A stretch of DNA of 64,000 bases from Parasedimentitalea denitrificans (GCF_011813015.1 NZ_QHLQ01000001.1:248001-312000), one strand, 5' to 3'; positions 7,875 through 17,125 are shown, numbered from the stretch's first letter. Numbers and translations: made by a program. The notes: generated by a model from the sequence alone, not told the origin.

Positions 7875-8486
7875 ATGACCGATACCCCAATCCAAAAGCC
7901 GCACCACCACGGTGATCTACGTGCCGCCTTGATCCAGGCGGGCATTGCCCTGCTGACCGAGGGCGGCAAAGATTCGCTAACTCTGCGCAAATGTGCGGCC
8001 CGCGCGGGCGTGTCCCACGCCGCCCCGGCGCATCACTTTGACGGGCTGGCAGGCCTGCGGGGCGCAATCGCTCAAGAAGGTTTCCGTCTGTTCCGGCTTT
8101 CCATGCTTGAGGCACGCGCCACTGCAGGTGACAATGACCTGAACCGTCTCAAAGGCATCTGTAGCGGCTACCTCAACTTTGCCATTCAAAACCCGGCCCT
8201 TTTCGACCTGATCTTTAGCGCCGCCCCGATGAGCACCTTCGAGGAAGGCCTGAAGCAAGGCACATCCTTTGCCTACGAAGTCCTGCGCGAGGCCTGCGCG
8301 CCCTTTGTCCCCGTCGGTCAGGACCCCATCGTGATCGAAACCCAAGTCTGGTCACTGATTCACGGCTATTCGCATCTGTACATGGCAGGCCGTTTTGGCC
8401 CCATCGACCCATCAATGCAGGCCCGAGGTCCCATCGATGCGGTAATGTCCCTGCTTGATGGCCTTGCAACCCCGCCCAAGGCTTGA
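7875..8486 (+). CDS. TetR/AcrR family transcriptional regulator
   Basis: This 203-residue protein has an N-terminal helix-turn-helix (about residues 12-60, with the recognition region AARAGVSHAAPAHHF) and a helical C-terminal effector domain. It probably represses the divergent DUF2306 gene and itself by binding the cttgacactgtcaag palindromes between them. The ligand is unknown. It lies between hisB and hisH but has no evident role in histidine synthesis. Confidence 0.87.
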   Translation: MTDTPIQKPHHHGDLRAALIQAGIALLTEGGKDSLTLRKCAARAGVSHAAPAHHFDGLAGLRGAIAQEGFRLFRLSMLEARATAGDNDLNRLKGICSGYLNFAIQNPALFDLIFSAAPMSTFEEGLKQGTSFAYEVLREACAPFVPVGQDPIVIETQVWSLIHGYSHLYMAGRFGPIDPSMQARGPIDAVMSLLDGLATPPKA

Positions 8487-8541
8487 CCTTCCGCCGCTTT
8501 CAAGACAGGTGAAAGACACCCAAACAAGAGGCCCGTCTTCC

Positions 8542-9180
8542 ATGCTGACCGCCATCATCGACTATGAATCCGGAAACCTGCATTCGGCAGAAAAAGCGTT
8601 TCAACGCATGGCACATGAAATGGACGCCGGCGAAGTGGTCGTAACCTCGGATGCCGATGTCGTCGCCCGCGCCGACCGTCTGGTCCTACCCGGCGACGGT
8701 GCCTTCCCAGCCTGTGCAACCGAGCTGCGCGGACACAAGGGCATCTACGACGCCATGGTCGAAGCGGTCGAGCAAAAGGGCCGCCCGTTTCTGGGCATCT
8801 GTGTCGGAATGCAGCTGATGGCCACCACAGGTCACGAATACAGCGAAACCCCCGGCATAGGCTGGATCGGCGGCGATGTGGTCAAGATCACCCCTACTGA
8901 CGGCAGCCTGAAGGTGCCGCACATGGGCTGGAACAATCTGGTCATCGACAATGACCACGCGATCTTTGACGGTATCAAATCCGGCGACCACACCTATTTT
9001 GTACACTCATACCAATTTCAGGTCCGCAACGCGGCCGAACGACTGGCCCATGTGGAGTACGGTGGCGACGTTACTGCCGTGATCGGCCGCGACACCATGG
9101 TCGGCATGCAATTCCACCCTGAGAAAAGCCAGGATGTGGGCCTGCGGATGATCGGCAACTTTCTGCGGTGGACACCTTAG
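8542..9180 (+). CDS. hisH: Imidazole glycerol phosphate synthase, glutamine amidotransferase subunit
   Basis: HisH hydrolyses glutamine and passes ammonia to HisF. The 212-residue protein has the nucleophile in GICVGMQLM near residue 84 and the partner histidine and glutamate in QFHPEKSQ near residue 193. The start at MLTAIIDYESGN matches the family; the longer open frame upstream does not. It is separated from hisA by six unrelated genes, an unusual distance for partners of one complex. Confidence 0.97.
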   Translation: MLTAIIDYESGNLHSAEKAFQRMAHEMDAGEVVVTSDADVVARADRLVLPGDGAFPACATELRGHKGIYDAMVEAVEQKGRPFLGICVGMQLMATTGHEYSETPGIGWIGGDVVKITPTDGSLKVPHMGWNNLVIDNDHAIFDGIKSGDHTYFVHSYQFQVRNAAERLAHVEYGGDVTAVIGRDTMVGMQFHPEKSQDVGLRMIGNFLRWTP

Positions 9181-9266
9181 GAGACAAATAGGAAGAGTAA
9201 TGCGCGAAACTCCTTCCTCTGAGCACTGCCTATTGATCAACACCACCTACTGAGCGAATTAAGAAT

Positions 9267-10073
9267 TTGAAACAGCACCTTTTTTCCATATTTTTTTCCC
9301 TGATGTTTCTCCCATCAGAACTTTTTTCACAGGATTATGATGCCGGAAACGCTGCATTTAGAAATGGAGACTACCAAACTGCCCTGAAAGAACTTCGCCC
9401 ATTCGCAGAACAAGGCGACATTCTAAGTTTGTTCACCATAGGAGCGATGTACCAAAGGGGATGGGGAGTCGAACAAGATTTAGAACTGGCAGCTTTCTGG
9501 TTACGAAAAGCAGCCGACATGGGTCACATGGCTTCACAAGTTCTTCTAGCCGAGACATTCATTGGAAGAAAAGAAACACCAGGGAACTTAGAAAAAGCGG
9601 CACTTTGGTATCTAGAAGCCGCTAAAAATGGAGACCTTGGTAGCCAGTTTAATATCGCGATGATGTATTCCAAAGGCGATGGCGTTCAACAAAACTTCGC
9701 GCAGGCTGCTGCATGGTATTTGAAAGCAGCTGAACAAGGGCACTCTCGTTACCAAGTTAACCTTGCTTCCCTGTATTCTCGGGGTGATGGAGTTGAGCAG
9801 AGCTACGCGCTCGCAGCGCAATGGCTTCGAAAAGCCGCAGAACAAGGAGAAACGATTGCTCAAAGTGCACTAGGTGACTTGTATCATAGGGGCCTTGGAG
9901 TTCCTCAAGACGATCTGCTTGCTGTTGTCTGGTACAAAATTGCCGTAAACAATAGCGAAGCTAGCGAGAAGACCCTTAACATTAGTATTTCAAGGCTTAG
10001 TACTGACGACCTCTTGAAAGTAAACGAGATAGTCAAAAATTGCGTTAGAAGTAGCTATAGGAACTGCCCCTAA
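9267..10073 (+). CDS. Secreted Sel1-repeat protein
   Basis: The 268-residue protein starts with a signal-like hydrophobic segment (residues 3-20) and then has about five or six Sel1 tetratricopeptide-like repeats, seen as recurring GAMYQRGWGVEQD, AMMYSKGDGVQQN and SLYSRGDGVEQS blocks. Sel1 proteins act as protein interaction scaffolds. The start is TTG and therefore uncertain. The coding sequence is clearly AT-richer than its neighbours and interrupts the his cluster, which suggests acquisition. The 3' end overlaps the convergent araC-type gene by 4 bp. Confidence 0.83.
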   Translation: MKQHLFSIFFSLMFLPSELFSQDYDAGNAAFRNGDYQTALKELRPFAEQGDILSLFTIGAMYQRGWGVEQDLELAAFWLRKAADMGHMASQVLLAETFIGRKETPGNLEKAALWYLEAAKNGDLGSQFNIAMMYSKGDGVQQNFAQAAAWYLKAAEQGHSRYQVNLASLYSRGDGVEQSYALAAQWLRKAAEQGETIAQSALGDLYHRGLGVPQDDLLAVVWYKIAVNNSEASEKTLNISISRLSTDDLLKVNEIVKNCVRSSYRNCP

Positions 10074-10798
10074 CCAACCCGCCGCAACGCCACCGGTGTT
10101 TCTCCATATGCCTTCCGAAACGCCCGGCTAAACCCCTCGGGTGAACTATAGGCATATCGCCTCGCCACCGCCTCAACCCGGTCGCCACGCTGCAAGTCCT
10201 GCCGCGACAAAATCAGCCGCCAACGGCGCAGGTATCCCATTGGGGTCTCTCCCACTTCAGCCGCGAACAACTCGGAAAACCGCGACAGCGACAGCCCTGC
10301 TTCTTGCGCCAGGTCTGCAGTGGTCCAGACTCGACCTGGATGGTCATGCATTGCCACAATCGCCCGGCTCAACCGTGCGTCTGACAGGCCCGCCAGCAGC
10401 CCCGGCTCGGTCGCCCCTCGTTCAATCTGCTCACGCAACAGCCGCACCATCAGCACTTCGCCTAACCGGTTGACCACCGATTGCGCCCCACAGCGTCCGC
10501 CCTGCGCCTCATCCATCATCAATCGCACCAGTGCCTGCGCTTCGGCGGATTGGGTCAGGTCGTAATCCACCACATCGGGCAGCGCGGCCAAGAACGGATT
10601 ACTATGTCCAGACCAATCCACCAGTGCCGACAAAACCACGTCACCGCCCATTGCCGCCGGATGTCGGCCAGCCGGGAAATACACCAACTGCGTGGGCTCA
10701 TCGCCAAATTCGGCTAGGGCCAACAGATTTGCCTCTTCTACAGGTGCCGCCTGCACCGACAGGTAAAATCGTTCCATCAGTGTTGTCAGTCGATCCAT
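10070..10798 (-). CDS. AraC family transcriptional regulator
   Basis: The protein has an N-terminal cupin-like sensor (about residues 1-110, with FPAGRHPAAMGGDV) and a C-terminal double helix-turn-helix (about 145-240) ending with the AraC signature region YAYSSPEGFSRAFRKAYGETP. The ATG at 10798 is chosen because family similarity begins there. It is divergent from the peroxiredoxin-like gene with 85 bp between, so it probably controls that gene. The inducer is unknown. Confidence 0.87.
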   Translation of the reverse strand: MDRLTTLMERFYLSVQAAPVEEANLLALAEFGDEPTQLVYFPAGRHPAAMGGDVVLSALVDWSGHSNPFLAALPDVVDYDLTQSAEAQALVRLMMDEAQGGRCGAQSVVNRLGEVLMVRLLREQIERGATEPGLLAGLSDARLSRAIVAMHDHPGRVWTTADLAQEAGLSLSRFSELFAAEVGETPMGYLRRWRLILSRQDLQRGDRVEAVARRYAYSSPEGFSRAFRKAYGETPVALRRVG

Positions 10799-10883
10799 TT
10801 CGGATTTCTCATCAGTTTTTTCGGATTTTCCAAACCTTATCGCCTGACATAACCGCACTCAAGCAGATAACAGGAGTACCCAA

Positions 10884-11420
10884 ATGCTGATCCCACGCCA
10901 GAAGACACCCAACCTGACAGTTCCTACCCTCGACAACGGCACCTTCGATCTGACCGCCGAACAGGGCGAGCGCGGCACGGTGATCTGCTTTTATCGCGGA
11001 CTGCACTGCCCAATCTGCGCCAATTACCTGAAAGAACTGGAAAAACGTGTGTCGGATTTCGCCGAGCGCGGCGTCAACTGCATCGCCATCAGCACGGATG
11101 GCGAAGAACGCACCCGCGCCATGGCCGAAAAGATCGAGGCCAAATCACTGCGCTTTGGCTATGACCTGCCGCTAAGCGTGGCCAAGGACTGGGGCCTGTA
11201 CATCTCGACTTCGCGCGGCACCACCTCAATCGGGATCGAAGAACCTGCCCTCTTTGCCGAACCGGGTCTGTTCATGGTCAGCCCAGATCAGTCGCTGTAC
11301 TATGGCTCGGTCCAGACCATGCCATTCGTACGTCCGCATTTTTCCGAGCTGGTAGCGGCACTGGATTTTGCCATCGCCAACAACTATCCGGCACGCGGCG
11401 AGTACACCGGCGCGGTTTAA
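10884..11420 (+). CDS. Peroxiredoxin-like (AhpC/TSA) protein
   Basis: This 178-residue thioredoxin-fold protein has the segment CFYRGLHCPICANYL near residue 35-49. It carries a CxxC (CPIC) where peroxiredoxins have the peroxidatic cysteine, as seen in the AhpC/TSA peroxiredoxin-like family. A role in peroxide or disulfide chemistry in the cytoplasm is likely. A Shine-Dalgarno (caggag) lies before the ATG. It is divergent from an AraC regulator that may respond to the same stress. Confidence 0.83.
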   Translation: MLIPRQKTPNLTVPTLDNGTFDLTAEQGERGTVICFYRGLHCPICANYLKELEKRVSDFAERGVNCIAISTDGEERTRAMAEKIEAKSLRFGYDLPLSVAKDWGLYISTSRGTTSIGIEEPALFAEPGLFMVSPDQSLYYGSVQTMPFVRPHFSELVAALDFAIANNYPARGEYTGAV

Positions 11421-11498
11421 CCCTGCCGTCAGCAAGTGATGGACACACCGCCCAGTTAAGGGCATACGGGCCGGACCCATTCAAATCAGGTCCAGCCC

Positions 11499-11750
11499 GT
11501 GCATATCCGCCTCGAAAAATTTGACCACCATCAGGGTCAGCATCGCTATTGCGTGCTGAGCCTGTACCAAACGTTGTTTGGCGATTGGTGTGTGGAACGG
11601 GTCGCAGGCCCGCTTGGCGCGCCGGGTGGTCAGCAAAAACGGCTCTACCTCGGCAGCTATGCCGAGGCACTTAGCACGGTCGAAACTCACCGCGACCGAC
11701 AGGTCAAACGCGGCTTTGTTCCGATCCCAGTACAGTTGGGCCTGCTGTAA
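11499..11750 (+). CDS. Small WGR-domain protein
   Basis: The 83-residue protein is almost entirely one WGR domain, with LFGDWCVERVAG in place of the W...R..G signature and the terminal VKRGF strand. WGR domains occur in PARPs and DNA-processing proteins and are thought to bind nucleic acid. The start is a GTG with a weak ribosome binding site, so the exact start is uncertain. No operon partner is evident. Confidence 0.72.
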   Translation: MHIRLEKFDHHQGQHRYCVLSLYQTLFGDWCVERVAGPLGAPGGQQKRLYLGSYAEALSTVETHRDRQVKRGFVPIPVQLGLL

Positions 11751-11776
11751 CCGCAGGCCCCGCTACTTGCCTCAGT

Positions 11777-12175
11777 CTACTTGATCCGGGTCCAGTCCTG
11801 CCCCCGGCAGATCAGTCCGCCAGCGACACAGCCCTTAACCTCTAACGTATTGCCGCTCAGCGACATCTTTGACGAATAGGTCTTGTCCGAATCCGGCGCC
11901 CAGATCTTGCCGCCGCTGTAATAGCCCGCGCCATCACCGCTCATGCCCCACAGCATCTTCTTGCCCAGATGCTCATAGTCCGCCTGAACCGCACCGGATT
12001 TGTCATAGGCCGAGTCGATCTTGCCGCAGATCGCACCACCGCACGTGGCGATAGCGACATGCAAATAGCCGCCAGTATCCCCCGGCGCAGTCCGCCACAT
12101 GCCTGCCGCCGGATCAGCCGAGGCCACACCGGACAATCCTAGCCCCATAGCCAGCCCCAAAACCCATTTCTTCAT
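11777..12175 (-). CDS. Secreted DUF2147 protein
   Basis: The 132-residue protein has a clear signal peptide (MKKWVLGLAMGLGLSGVASA) followed by a DUF2147 domain, with the GMWRTA start, paired cysteines in ATCGGAICGKI and a C-terminal ICRGQDWTRIK. It is probably periplasmic; the function of the family is unknown. The ATG at 12175 has a good Shine-Dalgarno (gggagaa). A longer frame upstream shadows hisA and is rejected. Confidence 0.85.
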   Translation of the reverse strand: MKKWVLGLAMGLGLSGVASADPAAGMWRTAPGDTGGYLHVAIATCGGAICGKIDSAYDKSGAVQADYEHLGKKMLWGMSGDGAGYYSGGKIWAPDSDKTYSSKMSLSGNTLEVKGCVAGGLICRGQDWTRIK

Positions 12176-12307
12176 CGCAAATTCTCCCATTGATGGCGTC
12201 ACTGTGACCCAGTCCCGCATTTTCAGGCAAGGTTGACTTGGGGTCGCGTTGCATTCCGGGCCACGCTTGTGCAAAACACCGCCGAGCACCTTCAGAAAGG
12301 CACCGCC

Positions 12308-13030
12308 ATGATCCTCTACCCCGCCATCGACCTCAAAGACGGCCAGGCCGTGCGCCTGCTGCATGGCGACATGGACAAAACCACCGTGTTCAACGACAAC
12401 CCCGCCGCCCAGGCGCTGGAGTTTGTCGAGGCGGGCTGCGAATGGCTGCACCTGGTCGACCTGAACGGCGCCTTTGCAGGCGAGCCGGTTAACGCCGCCC
12501 CGGTCGAGGAAATCCTGAAGCAAACCAAGGTGCCCGCGCAACTGGGTGGCGGCATCCGCGACATGGCCACAATCGAGGCCTGGATCACCAAGGGCCTCGC
12601 CCGTGTGATCCTTGGCACCGTAGCAGTCGAAAACCCCGATCTGGTCCGCGAAGCCGCCCGCGAATTCCCCGGCAAGGTCGCCGTCGGCATTGATGCGCGC
12701 AACGGCAAGGTCGCCACCAAAGGCTGGGCCGAGGAAACCGACGTCATGGTCACAGATCTGGCCAAATCGTTCGAAGACGCAGGTGTGGCCGCCATTATCT
12801 ACACCGACATCATGCGCGACGGTGCGATGAAGGGCCCCAACGTCAGCGCCACCGCTGATCTGGCCAATGCCGTCTCAATCCCGGTCATTGCGTCTGGTGG
12901 GGTCTCCTCGCTCGACGACCTGCGCGCGCTGAAATCCTGCGGCGCCAACCTGAATGGAGCCATCTCCGGCCGCGCGCTCTATGACGGTGCCATTGATCTG
13001 GCACAGGCCCTGTCGGTGCTCAAAGCCTAA
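12308..13030 (+). CDS. hisA: Phosphoribosylformimino-5-aminoimidazole carboxamide ribotide isomerase
   Basis: HisA isomerises ProFAR in histidine synthesis. The 240-residue (beta-alpha)8 barrel shows the N-terminal catalytic aspartate in [13 protein letters not shown], the second aspartate in [15 protein letters not shown] and the phosphate loop [13 protein letters not shown]. The start has the purine-rich ribosome binding site agaaagg. Two small non-his genes separate it from hisF. Confidence 0.97.
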   Translation: MILYPAIDLKDGQAVRLLHGDMDKTTVFNDNPAAQALEFVEAGCEWLHLVDLNGAFAGEPVNAAPVEEILKQTKVPAQLGGGIRDMATIEAWITKGLARVILGTVAVENPDLVREAAREFPGKVAVGIDARNGKVATKGWAEETDVMVTDLAKSFEDAGVAAIIYTDIMRDGAMKGPNVSATADLANAVSIPVIASGGVSSLDDLRALKSCGANLNGAISGRALYDGAIDLAQALSVLKA

Positions 13031-13033
13031 TCC

Positions 13034-13498
13034 ATGTCGCGCACCAGCAAAACCGAACTGCCGGCACACTCCCTGCTGCATAGCTATTTGCAACAGGGAG
13101 ACTTCGTAGATTGCTACACCTGCACAACCGATCTCTCAGTCGACCAAGCCGCTGCCCGCGCCATGGCCTTTCCCAGATGGGCTAAGGGCCTTCTCCGCCT
13201 GCGCAACATTCTCGTGGCCCCACTGGGGCTAAAAAATAAGTTCGAAGATGGCGAGAAAATCGGCCCCTTCCCCATCGATCAGCGCAATGAAAACGAGATC
13301 ATTCTGGGTGTTGATGATTCTCACCTGAACTTTCGCATCTCAATACTGACAACAGGAACACAGGCCTATTGCGCCACATGGGTGCATCGCAACAACTGGC
13401 TGGGCCGTATCTATCTGGCCGTGATCATGCCCTTTCACGTGCTAATCGTGCGCAATGCCGTCAGCCAGATCTGGCGCCCCAATACCAAAACCCAATGA
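13034..13498 (+). CDS. DUF2867 family protein
   Basis: The 154-residue protein fits DUF2867, with ALAFPRWAKGLLRLRN-like and EIILGVDDSHLNFRIS blocks and a C-terminal hydrophobic segment (PFHVLIVRNAVSQIW). The function is unknown. It starts 3 bp after hisA and overlaps the next gene by 4 bp (ATGA), so it is translated with them. Confidence 0.75.
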   Translation: MSRTSKTELPAHSLLHSYLQQGDFVDCYTCTTDLSVDQAAARAMAFPRWAKGLLRLRNILVAPLGLKNKFEDGEKIGPFPIDQRNENEIILGVDDSHLNFRISILTTGTQAYCATWVHRNNWLGRIYLAVIMPFHVLIVRNAVSQIWRPNTKTQ

Positions 13499-13926
13499 TC
13501 TGGTCCTTGCCCGGCCTGTTCATACTGTCCTTCTCAGCCGCCACGCTCTTGCCCGGCGGCTCAGAGGCCGCCCTACTGCTGCTCGCCGCTGAGGGCACAT
13601 ACACCACATTAACCCTGCTGATTGTCGCCAGCACCGGCAACATCCTCGGTTCTTTGGTCAACTACGCTCTGGGCCGCTACGCATTACACTATCAGGATCG
13701 CCGATGGTTCCCGGTATCTGCCAAACATCTGACCAAAGCGCAAAACTGGTTCTCTCGCTGGGGCCAATGGTCAGTTCTGGGTGCCTGGCTGCCGCTCATC
13801 GGCGACCCCATCACCGTTACCGCCGGCGTCATGCGGATGAACTGGCTGACATTTCTAATCCTCGTCACCCTCTCCAAAACCCTGCGCTATGCCGCCCTGC
13901 TGGGCCTATTCAACAGCTTTACCTGA
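13495..13926 (+). CDS. YqaA-type small membrane protein (SNARE-associated/DedA-like)
   Basis: The 143-residue protein has three to four hydrophobic segments and the YqaA features SAATLLPGGSEA, GNILGSLVNYALGR and GAWLPLIGDPITVTAGVMR. Related DedA proteins move lipids or maintain proton motive force. The role here is unknown. The start at 13495 is set by the ATGA overlap with the DUF2867 gene. Confidence 0.85.
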   Translation: MIWSLPGLFILSFSAATLLPGGSEAALLLLAAEGTYTTLTLLIVASTGNILGSLVNYALGRYALHYQDRRWFPVSAKHLTKAQNWFSRWGQWSVLGAWLPLIGDPITVTAGVMRMNWLTFLILVTLSKTLRYAALLGLFNSFT

Positions 13927-13982
13927 GCACTGGAAATCCACCAGACAACCCTCTATGAATGCGCCGTAACCAGAGGCGAACC

Positions 13983-14744
13983 ATGCTGAAAACCCGTATC
14001 ATTCCCTGTCTCGACGTCGCTGATGGCCGTGTGGTCAAAGGCGTCAATTTTGTTGGCCTGCGTGATGCCGGTGATCCAGTCGAAAGCGCCAAAGCCTATG
14101 ACGCCGCCGGTGCAGACGAACTCTGCTTTCTCGACATCATGGCCACCGAGGAAAACCGCGGCACCATGTTCGACGTGGTGCGCCGCACCGCCGAGCAATG
14201 CTACATCCCGCTGACCGTTGGCGGCGGCGTGCGCACCAAGGAAGACGTGCGCGCCCTGCTACTGGCTGGGGCCGACAAGGTCTCGTTTAATTCGGCTGCT
14301 GTGGCCAACCCCGACGTGATTGCACAAGCCGCCGACCAGTTTGGCAGCCAATGTATCGTCTGCGCCATTGACGCCAAAACCGTATCTCCCGGCAAATGGG
14401 AAATCTTCACCCATGGTGGGCGACGTGAAACCGGCATCGACGCTGTAGAATTCGCTAAAACTGTGGTCGCAAAGGGAGCCGGAGAAATCCTGCTCACCTC
14501 AATGGATCGCGACGGCACCAAGGCAGGCTTCAACCTGCCCCTGACCCGCGCCATCTCAGATGCTGTCAACGTGCCTGTGATTGCCTCGGGCGGTGTCGGC
14601 AATCTGGACCACTTGGTCGAAGGCGTCACCAAGGGCGGTGCCAGCGCCGTACTGGCCGCCTCGATCTTCCACTTTGGCGACTACACTATTGCCGAGGCCA
14701 AGGCCCATATGCAGGCCGCCGGCATCCCGATGAGGCTGACATGA
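13983..14744 (+). CDS. hisF: Imidazole glycerol phosphate synthase, cyclase subunit
   Basis: HisF condenses PRFAR with ammonia from HisH. The 253-residue barrel has the catalytic aspartates in [13 protein letters not shown] (near residue 11) and [12 protein letters not shown] (near residue 178-183), and the phosphate loop [12 protein letters not shown]. It overlaps hisE by 4 bp (ATGA). Confidence 0.97.
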   Translation: MLKTRIIPCLDVADGRVVKGVNFVGLRDAGDPVESAKAYDAAGADELCFLDIMATEENRGTMFDVVRRTAEQCYIPLTVGGGVRTKEDVRALLLAGADKVSFNSAAVANPDVIAQAADQFGSQCIVCAIDAKTVSPGKWEIFTHGGRRETGIDAVEFAKTVVAKGAGEILLTSMDRDGTKAGFNLPLTRAISDAVNVPVIASGGVGNLDHLVEGVTKGGASAVLAASIFHFGDYTIAEAKAHMQAAGIPMRLT

Positions 14745-15058
14745 GCATTCTCCACGACCTCGCCGCAACCATCGAATCCCGTAAAGGCGCAGATCCCTCC
14801 AGCAGCTGGACCGCCAAGTTGCTGGCCAAGGGCCCAGAAAAATGCGCCGAGAAATTTGGTGAAGAAGCCATCGAGGCCATCATCGAAGCCGTCAAAGGCG
14901 ACCGCGAAAAACTGACCTCAGAAGGTGCCGATGTGCTTTACCACTTCCTGGTTATGCTCGCGGCCCGCGATGTACCACTGGATGATGTGTTAAACGAACT
15001 GGCCCGCCGCCAGGGTCTCAGCGGCATTGACGAAAAAGCCGCCCGCCCCAATACCTGA
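14741..15058 (+). CDS. hisE: Phosphoribosyl-ATP pyrophosphatase
   Basis: HisE hydrolyses phosphoribosyl-ATP in the second step of histidine synthesis. The 105-residue length and the metal-binding helix [17 protein letters not shown] with [12 protein letters not shown] fit the all-alpha MazG-like family. It is translationally coupled to hisF. Confidence 0.95.
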   Translation: MSILHDLAATIESRKGADPSSSWTAKLLAKGPEKCAEKFGEEAIEAIIEAVKGDREKLTSEGADVLYHFLVMLAARDVPLDDVLNELARRQGLSGIDEKAARPNT

Positions 15059-15125
15059 TCTTCATCTGGCCAAAAATATCCTGGGGGTGAGGCCACAGGC
15101 CGAGGGGGCAACGCCCCCTGCCCGG

Positions 15126-15596
15126 CTACAGCTTTGAACTGATAATTCCAGTGGCAAAGCCGCCCATGCGCAGCTCGCCATACAAACGCTGATACTCGAT
15201 CTTCGGGCAGCGGTTCTGCACCACATCAACCCCGCGTGCTTCTGCCTTGGCTGCGGCCTCAACGTGTTCAACACCAATCTGCATCCAGATTGTCTGCAAA
15301 TCAGCAAACACTTCTAACGCCTCATCCACAATTTCCGGCACCGCGTCAGAGCGGCGAAAGATATCAACCATGTCTACGGGTTCGGCAATGGCCGACAGAC
15401 TGGGCTGCACGACCTGCCCAAACAGCATCTCTCCCGCATGTCGAGGATTGACCGGGATCACCCGGTATCCCTTCAGGTCCAGATACCGCGCCACGTAATA
15501 ACTCGGGCGCACCGGATTCATCGACACCCCAATCACCGCCACCGTCTTGGTGCGGTTCAGGACATCCCTCAGAAACTGATCACTATATGCTGTCAT
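15126..15596 (-). CDS. CoA-binding (Rossmann) domain protein
   Basis: The 156-residue protein is a YccU-type CoA-binding protein, with VAVIGVSMNPVRPSYYVARYL near residue 18-38, GYRVIPVNP, and a conserved GVDVVQNRCPKIEYQRL segment near the end. Family members bind CoA in a Rossmann fold; the physiological role is not established. It is monocistronic and convergent with hisE. Confidence 0.88.
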   Translation of the reverse strand: MTAYSDQFLRDVLNRTKTVAVIGVSMNPVRPSYYVARYLDLKGYRVIPVNPRHAGEMLFGQVVQPSLSAIAEPVDMVDIFRRSDAVPEIVDEALEVFADLQTIWMQIGVEHVEAAAKAEARGVDVVQNRCPKIEYQRLYGELRMGGFATGIISSKL

Positions 15597-15638
15597 TCCA
15601 GCACCCTACGCGGATGCCATCCACAAAGGAAAGCCCAT

Positions 15639-15740
15639 AAAAAAGGCGCCCAGGTTATAGCCCGGGCGCAAGGTCTGGAACGAGGGACAGTGAAAATAGA
15701 TCCACGGCGGTTCCACACCGTGATCACTAGATAATATGGA
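15639..15740 (-). ncRNA. Candidate small RNA with a rho-independent terminator
   Basis: On the minus strand a strong terminator (gcgcccggg stem with cctgggcgc, then TTTTTT) lies at about 15671-15640. It is 114 bp beyond the stop of the YHS gene. The intervening segment has a possible -10 (TATTAT, about 15737) and a small stem (cacgg/ccgtg). The terminator is clear, but whether it ends a separate small RNA or only the YHS mRNA cannot be decided from sequence. Confidence 0.4.
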
Positions 15741-15786
15741 GTGAATGAGTCGGATTTAAAGGTTTGATCGCATTTTCGTGAGGCCC

Positions 15787-16251
15787 CTATTCATGCCTCA
15801 GCACATTCGGCCAATTTCCGCGCCCCATCTCGATCAACTCTGACATTTCATTGCGCCAAACATTCTGTACCGAAGAGTTGTACAGCAGGAAAAGGTCACC
15901 ATCGACGATCTCCCAGGACTGCGGACTGCCGGACATCAAATAGCCCTGTGACACAGCATAGGAACAGTATCCGCCAAACATTGGCGCATAGGCCCGTGGG
16001 TTGGATTCAAACCGTCGCAGGTTTTCAGACGACACGAACTGCCACACCGCCCCCTTCCACATCACCGCGTGATCCGAGTGGCCAAGAACCGGGCGATGGT
16101 CGATAAAAAAGGCCACTGTGTCGTAGCCCCCAATGGCCAAACCCTCTTGAGCATGAAACATCGGTTGATCCGCCAGCACCGGACGCACCGGCTGCATCAA
16201 CAGGGCAAAAACGGTTAAAAAGGCAATGCGCAGCAGCAAAAGGTACTCCAT
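15787..16251 (-). CDS. Secreted YHS-domain protein
   Basis: The 154-residue protein has an N-terminal signal or anchor segment (about 3-24) followed by a YHS domain with GGYDTVAFF, GAVWQFVSSENLRRFESNP and MFGGYCSYAVSQGY. YHS domains are often found near metal-dependent proteins and may bind metal. The ATG at 16251 is preferred to an upstream TTG because the hydrophobic signal begins there. Confidence 0.83.
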   Translation of the reverse strand: MEYLLLLRIAFLTVFALLMQPVRPVLADQPMFHAQEGLAIGGYDTVAFFIDHRPVLGHSDHAVMWKGAVWQFVSSENLRRFESNPRAYAPMFGGYCSYAVSQGYLMSGSPQSWEIVDGDLFLLYNSSVQNVWRNEMSELIEMGRGNWPNVLRHE

Positions 16252-16348
16252 CCCAAGGTTAGGCTGGTCCAATGTGCCGGATCAGACTAACCCTGCCTAG
16301 ACAGAATACGAAGATGTGAACAAGCTGTGACAGTTCCGCGATCAGGGG

Positions 16349-17125
16349 TTACCGCTCAATCGATGCATAAAGCGCCAACGCCGCAGCATTCGACACGTTC
16401 AACGAGCCAAATCCACCCGCGGCATCAATCTTGACCAATTGATCCACGGTTTCCTTGGTCTTCTGCCTCAGCCCAGGCCCTTCAGCCCCAAGAACCAAGG
16501 CCACCGGACGATCCCGACGCCCGTCTAGCGAGGCCTCGATGGTTTCATCGGCCTCACCGTCCAGACCCAGAACAATAAAGCCCATGTTCTGTAGCTCGAT
16601 AATGGTGTCAGCCAGATTGCGCATCCTCAGATAGGGCTGGCGTTCCAACGCTCCACTGGCGGTCTTGGCCAAGGCCCCGGTTTCGGGCGCCGAGTGGTGA
16701 CGCGTACCAATCACCGCGCTCGCGCCCAGCACTTCGGCTGTTCGCAGAATCGCGCCAACGTTATGCGGATCGGTCACCCGGTCCAGCAGCAACACCCGTG
16801 GCACCTCGGCGCCAATGCAGTTTTCAGCCAAACCACCCCAATGCAGCGGCTTCACTTCCAACACCGCACCCTGGTGAACTGAGTTTCGATCAATCGGCGC
16901 GTTGAACTTGCGCGGGTCTACCAATTCCGGCTCAATCCCGGATTCGGCAATGGCATCCGCCAGTTTGGTTTGCGCGTTCAACGTTACCATCAAACGCAGT
17001 TTCTTACGCTTTGGGTTCAGCAACGCATCCCGCACTGCATGCAGGCCAAACAGCCAGACAGTTTCCGCATCTGCCGCTTTTTTGGCCTGCTCTTTTTCGA
17101 CGACCCACTTAGGTTTCTTGGTCAT
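16349..17125 (-). CDS. rlmB: TrmH/SpoU family RNA 2'-O-methyltransferase (RlmB-like)
   Basis: This 258-residue enzyme methylates ribose 2'-O of guanosine, probably in 23S rRNA (position 2251 in E. coli numbering). It has the N-terminal substrate-binding domain (WLFGLHAVRDALL, about 24-36) and SPOUT knot motifs LDRVTDPHNVGAILRTAE (near 112-129), VLGAEGPGLR and FGSLNVSNAAALALY. The ATG at 17125 follows a Shine-Dalgarno (ggagag); the longer frame upstream reads through the tRNA-Tyr. The gene is divergent from tRNA-Tyr. The target position is inferred. Confidence 0.9.
   Translation of the reverse strand: MTKKPKWVVEKEQAKKAADAETVWLFGLHAVRDALLNPKRKKLRLMVTLNAQTKLADAIAESGIEPELVDPRKFNAPIDRNSVHQGAVLEVKPLHWGGLAENCIGAEVPRVLLLDRVTDPHNVGAILRTAEVLGASAVIGTRHHSAPETGALAKTASGALERQPYLRMRNLADTIIELQNMGFIVLGLDGEADETIEASLDGRRDRPVALVLGAEGPGLRQKTKETVDQLVKIDAAGGFGSLNVSNAAALALYASIER

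Noticed and set aside
9232..9243. ttgatcaa considered as an FNR box (also at 4637)
   Set aside because: The 4-bp spacer between half-sites is absent.
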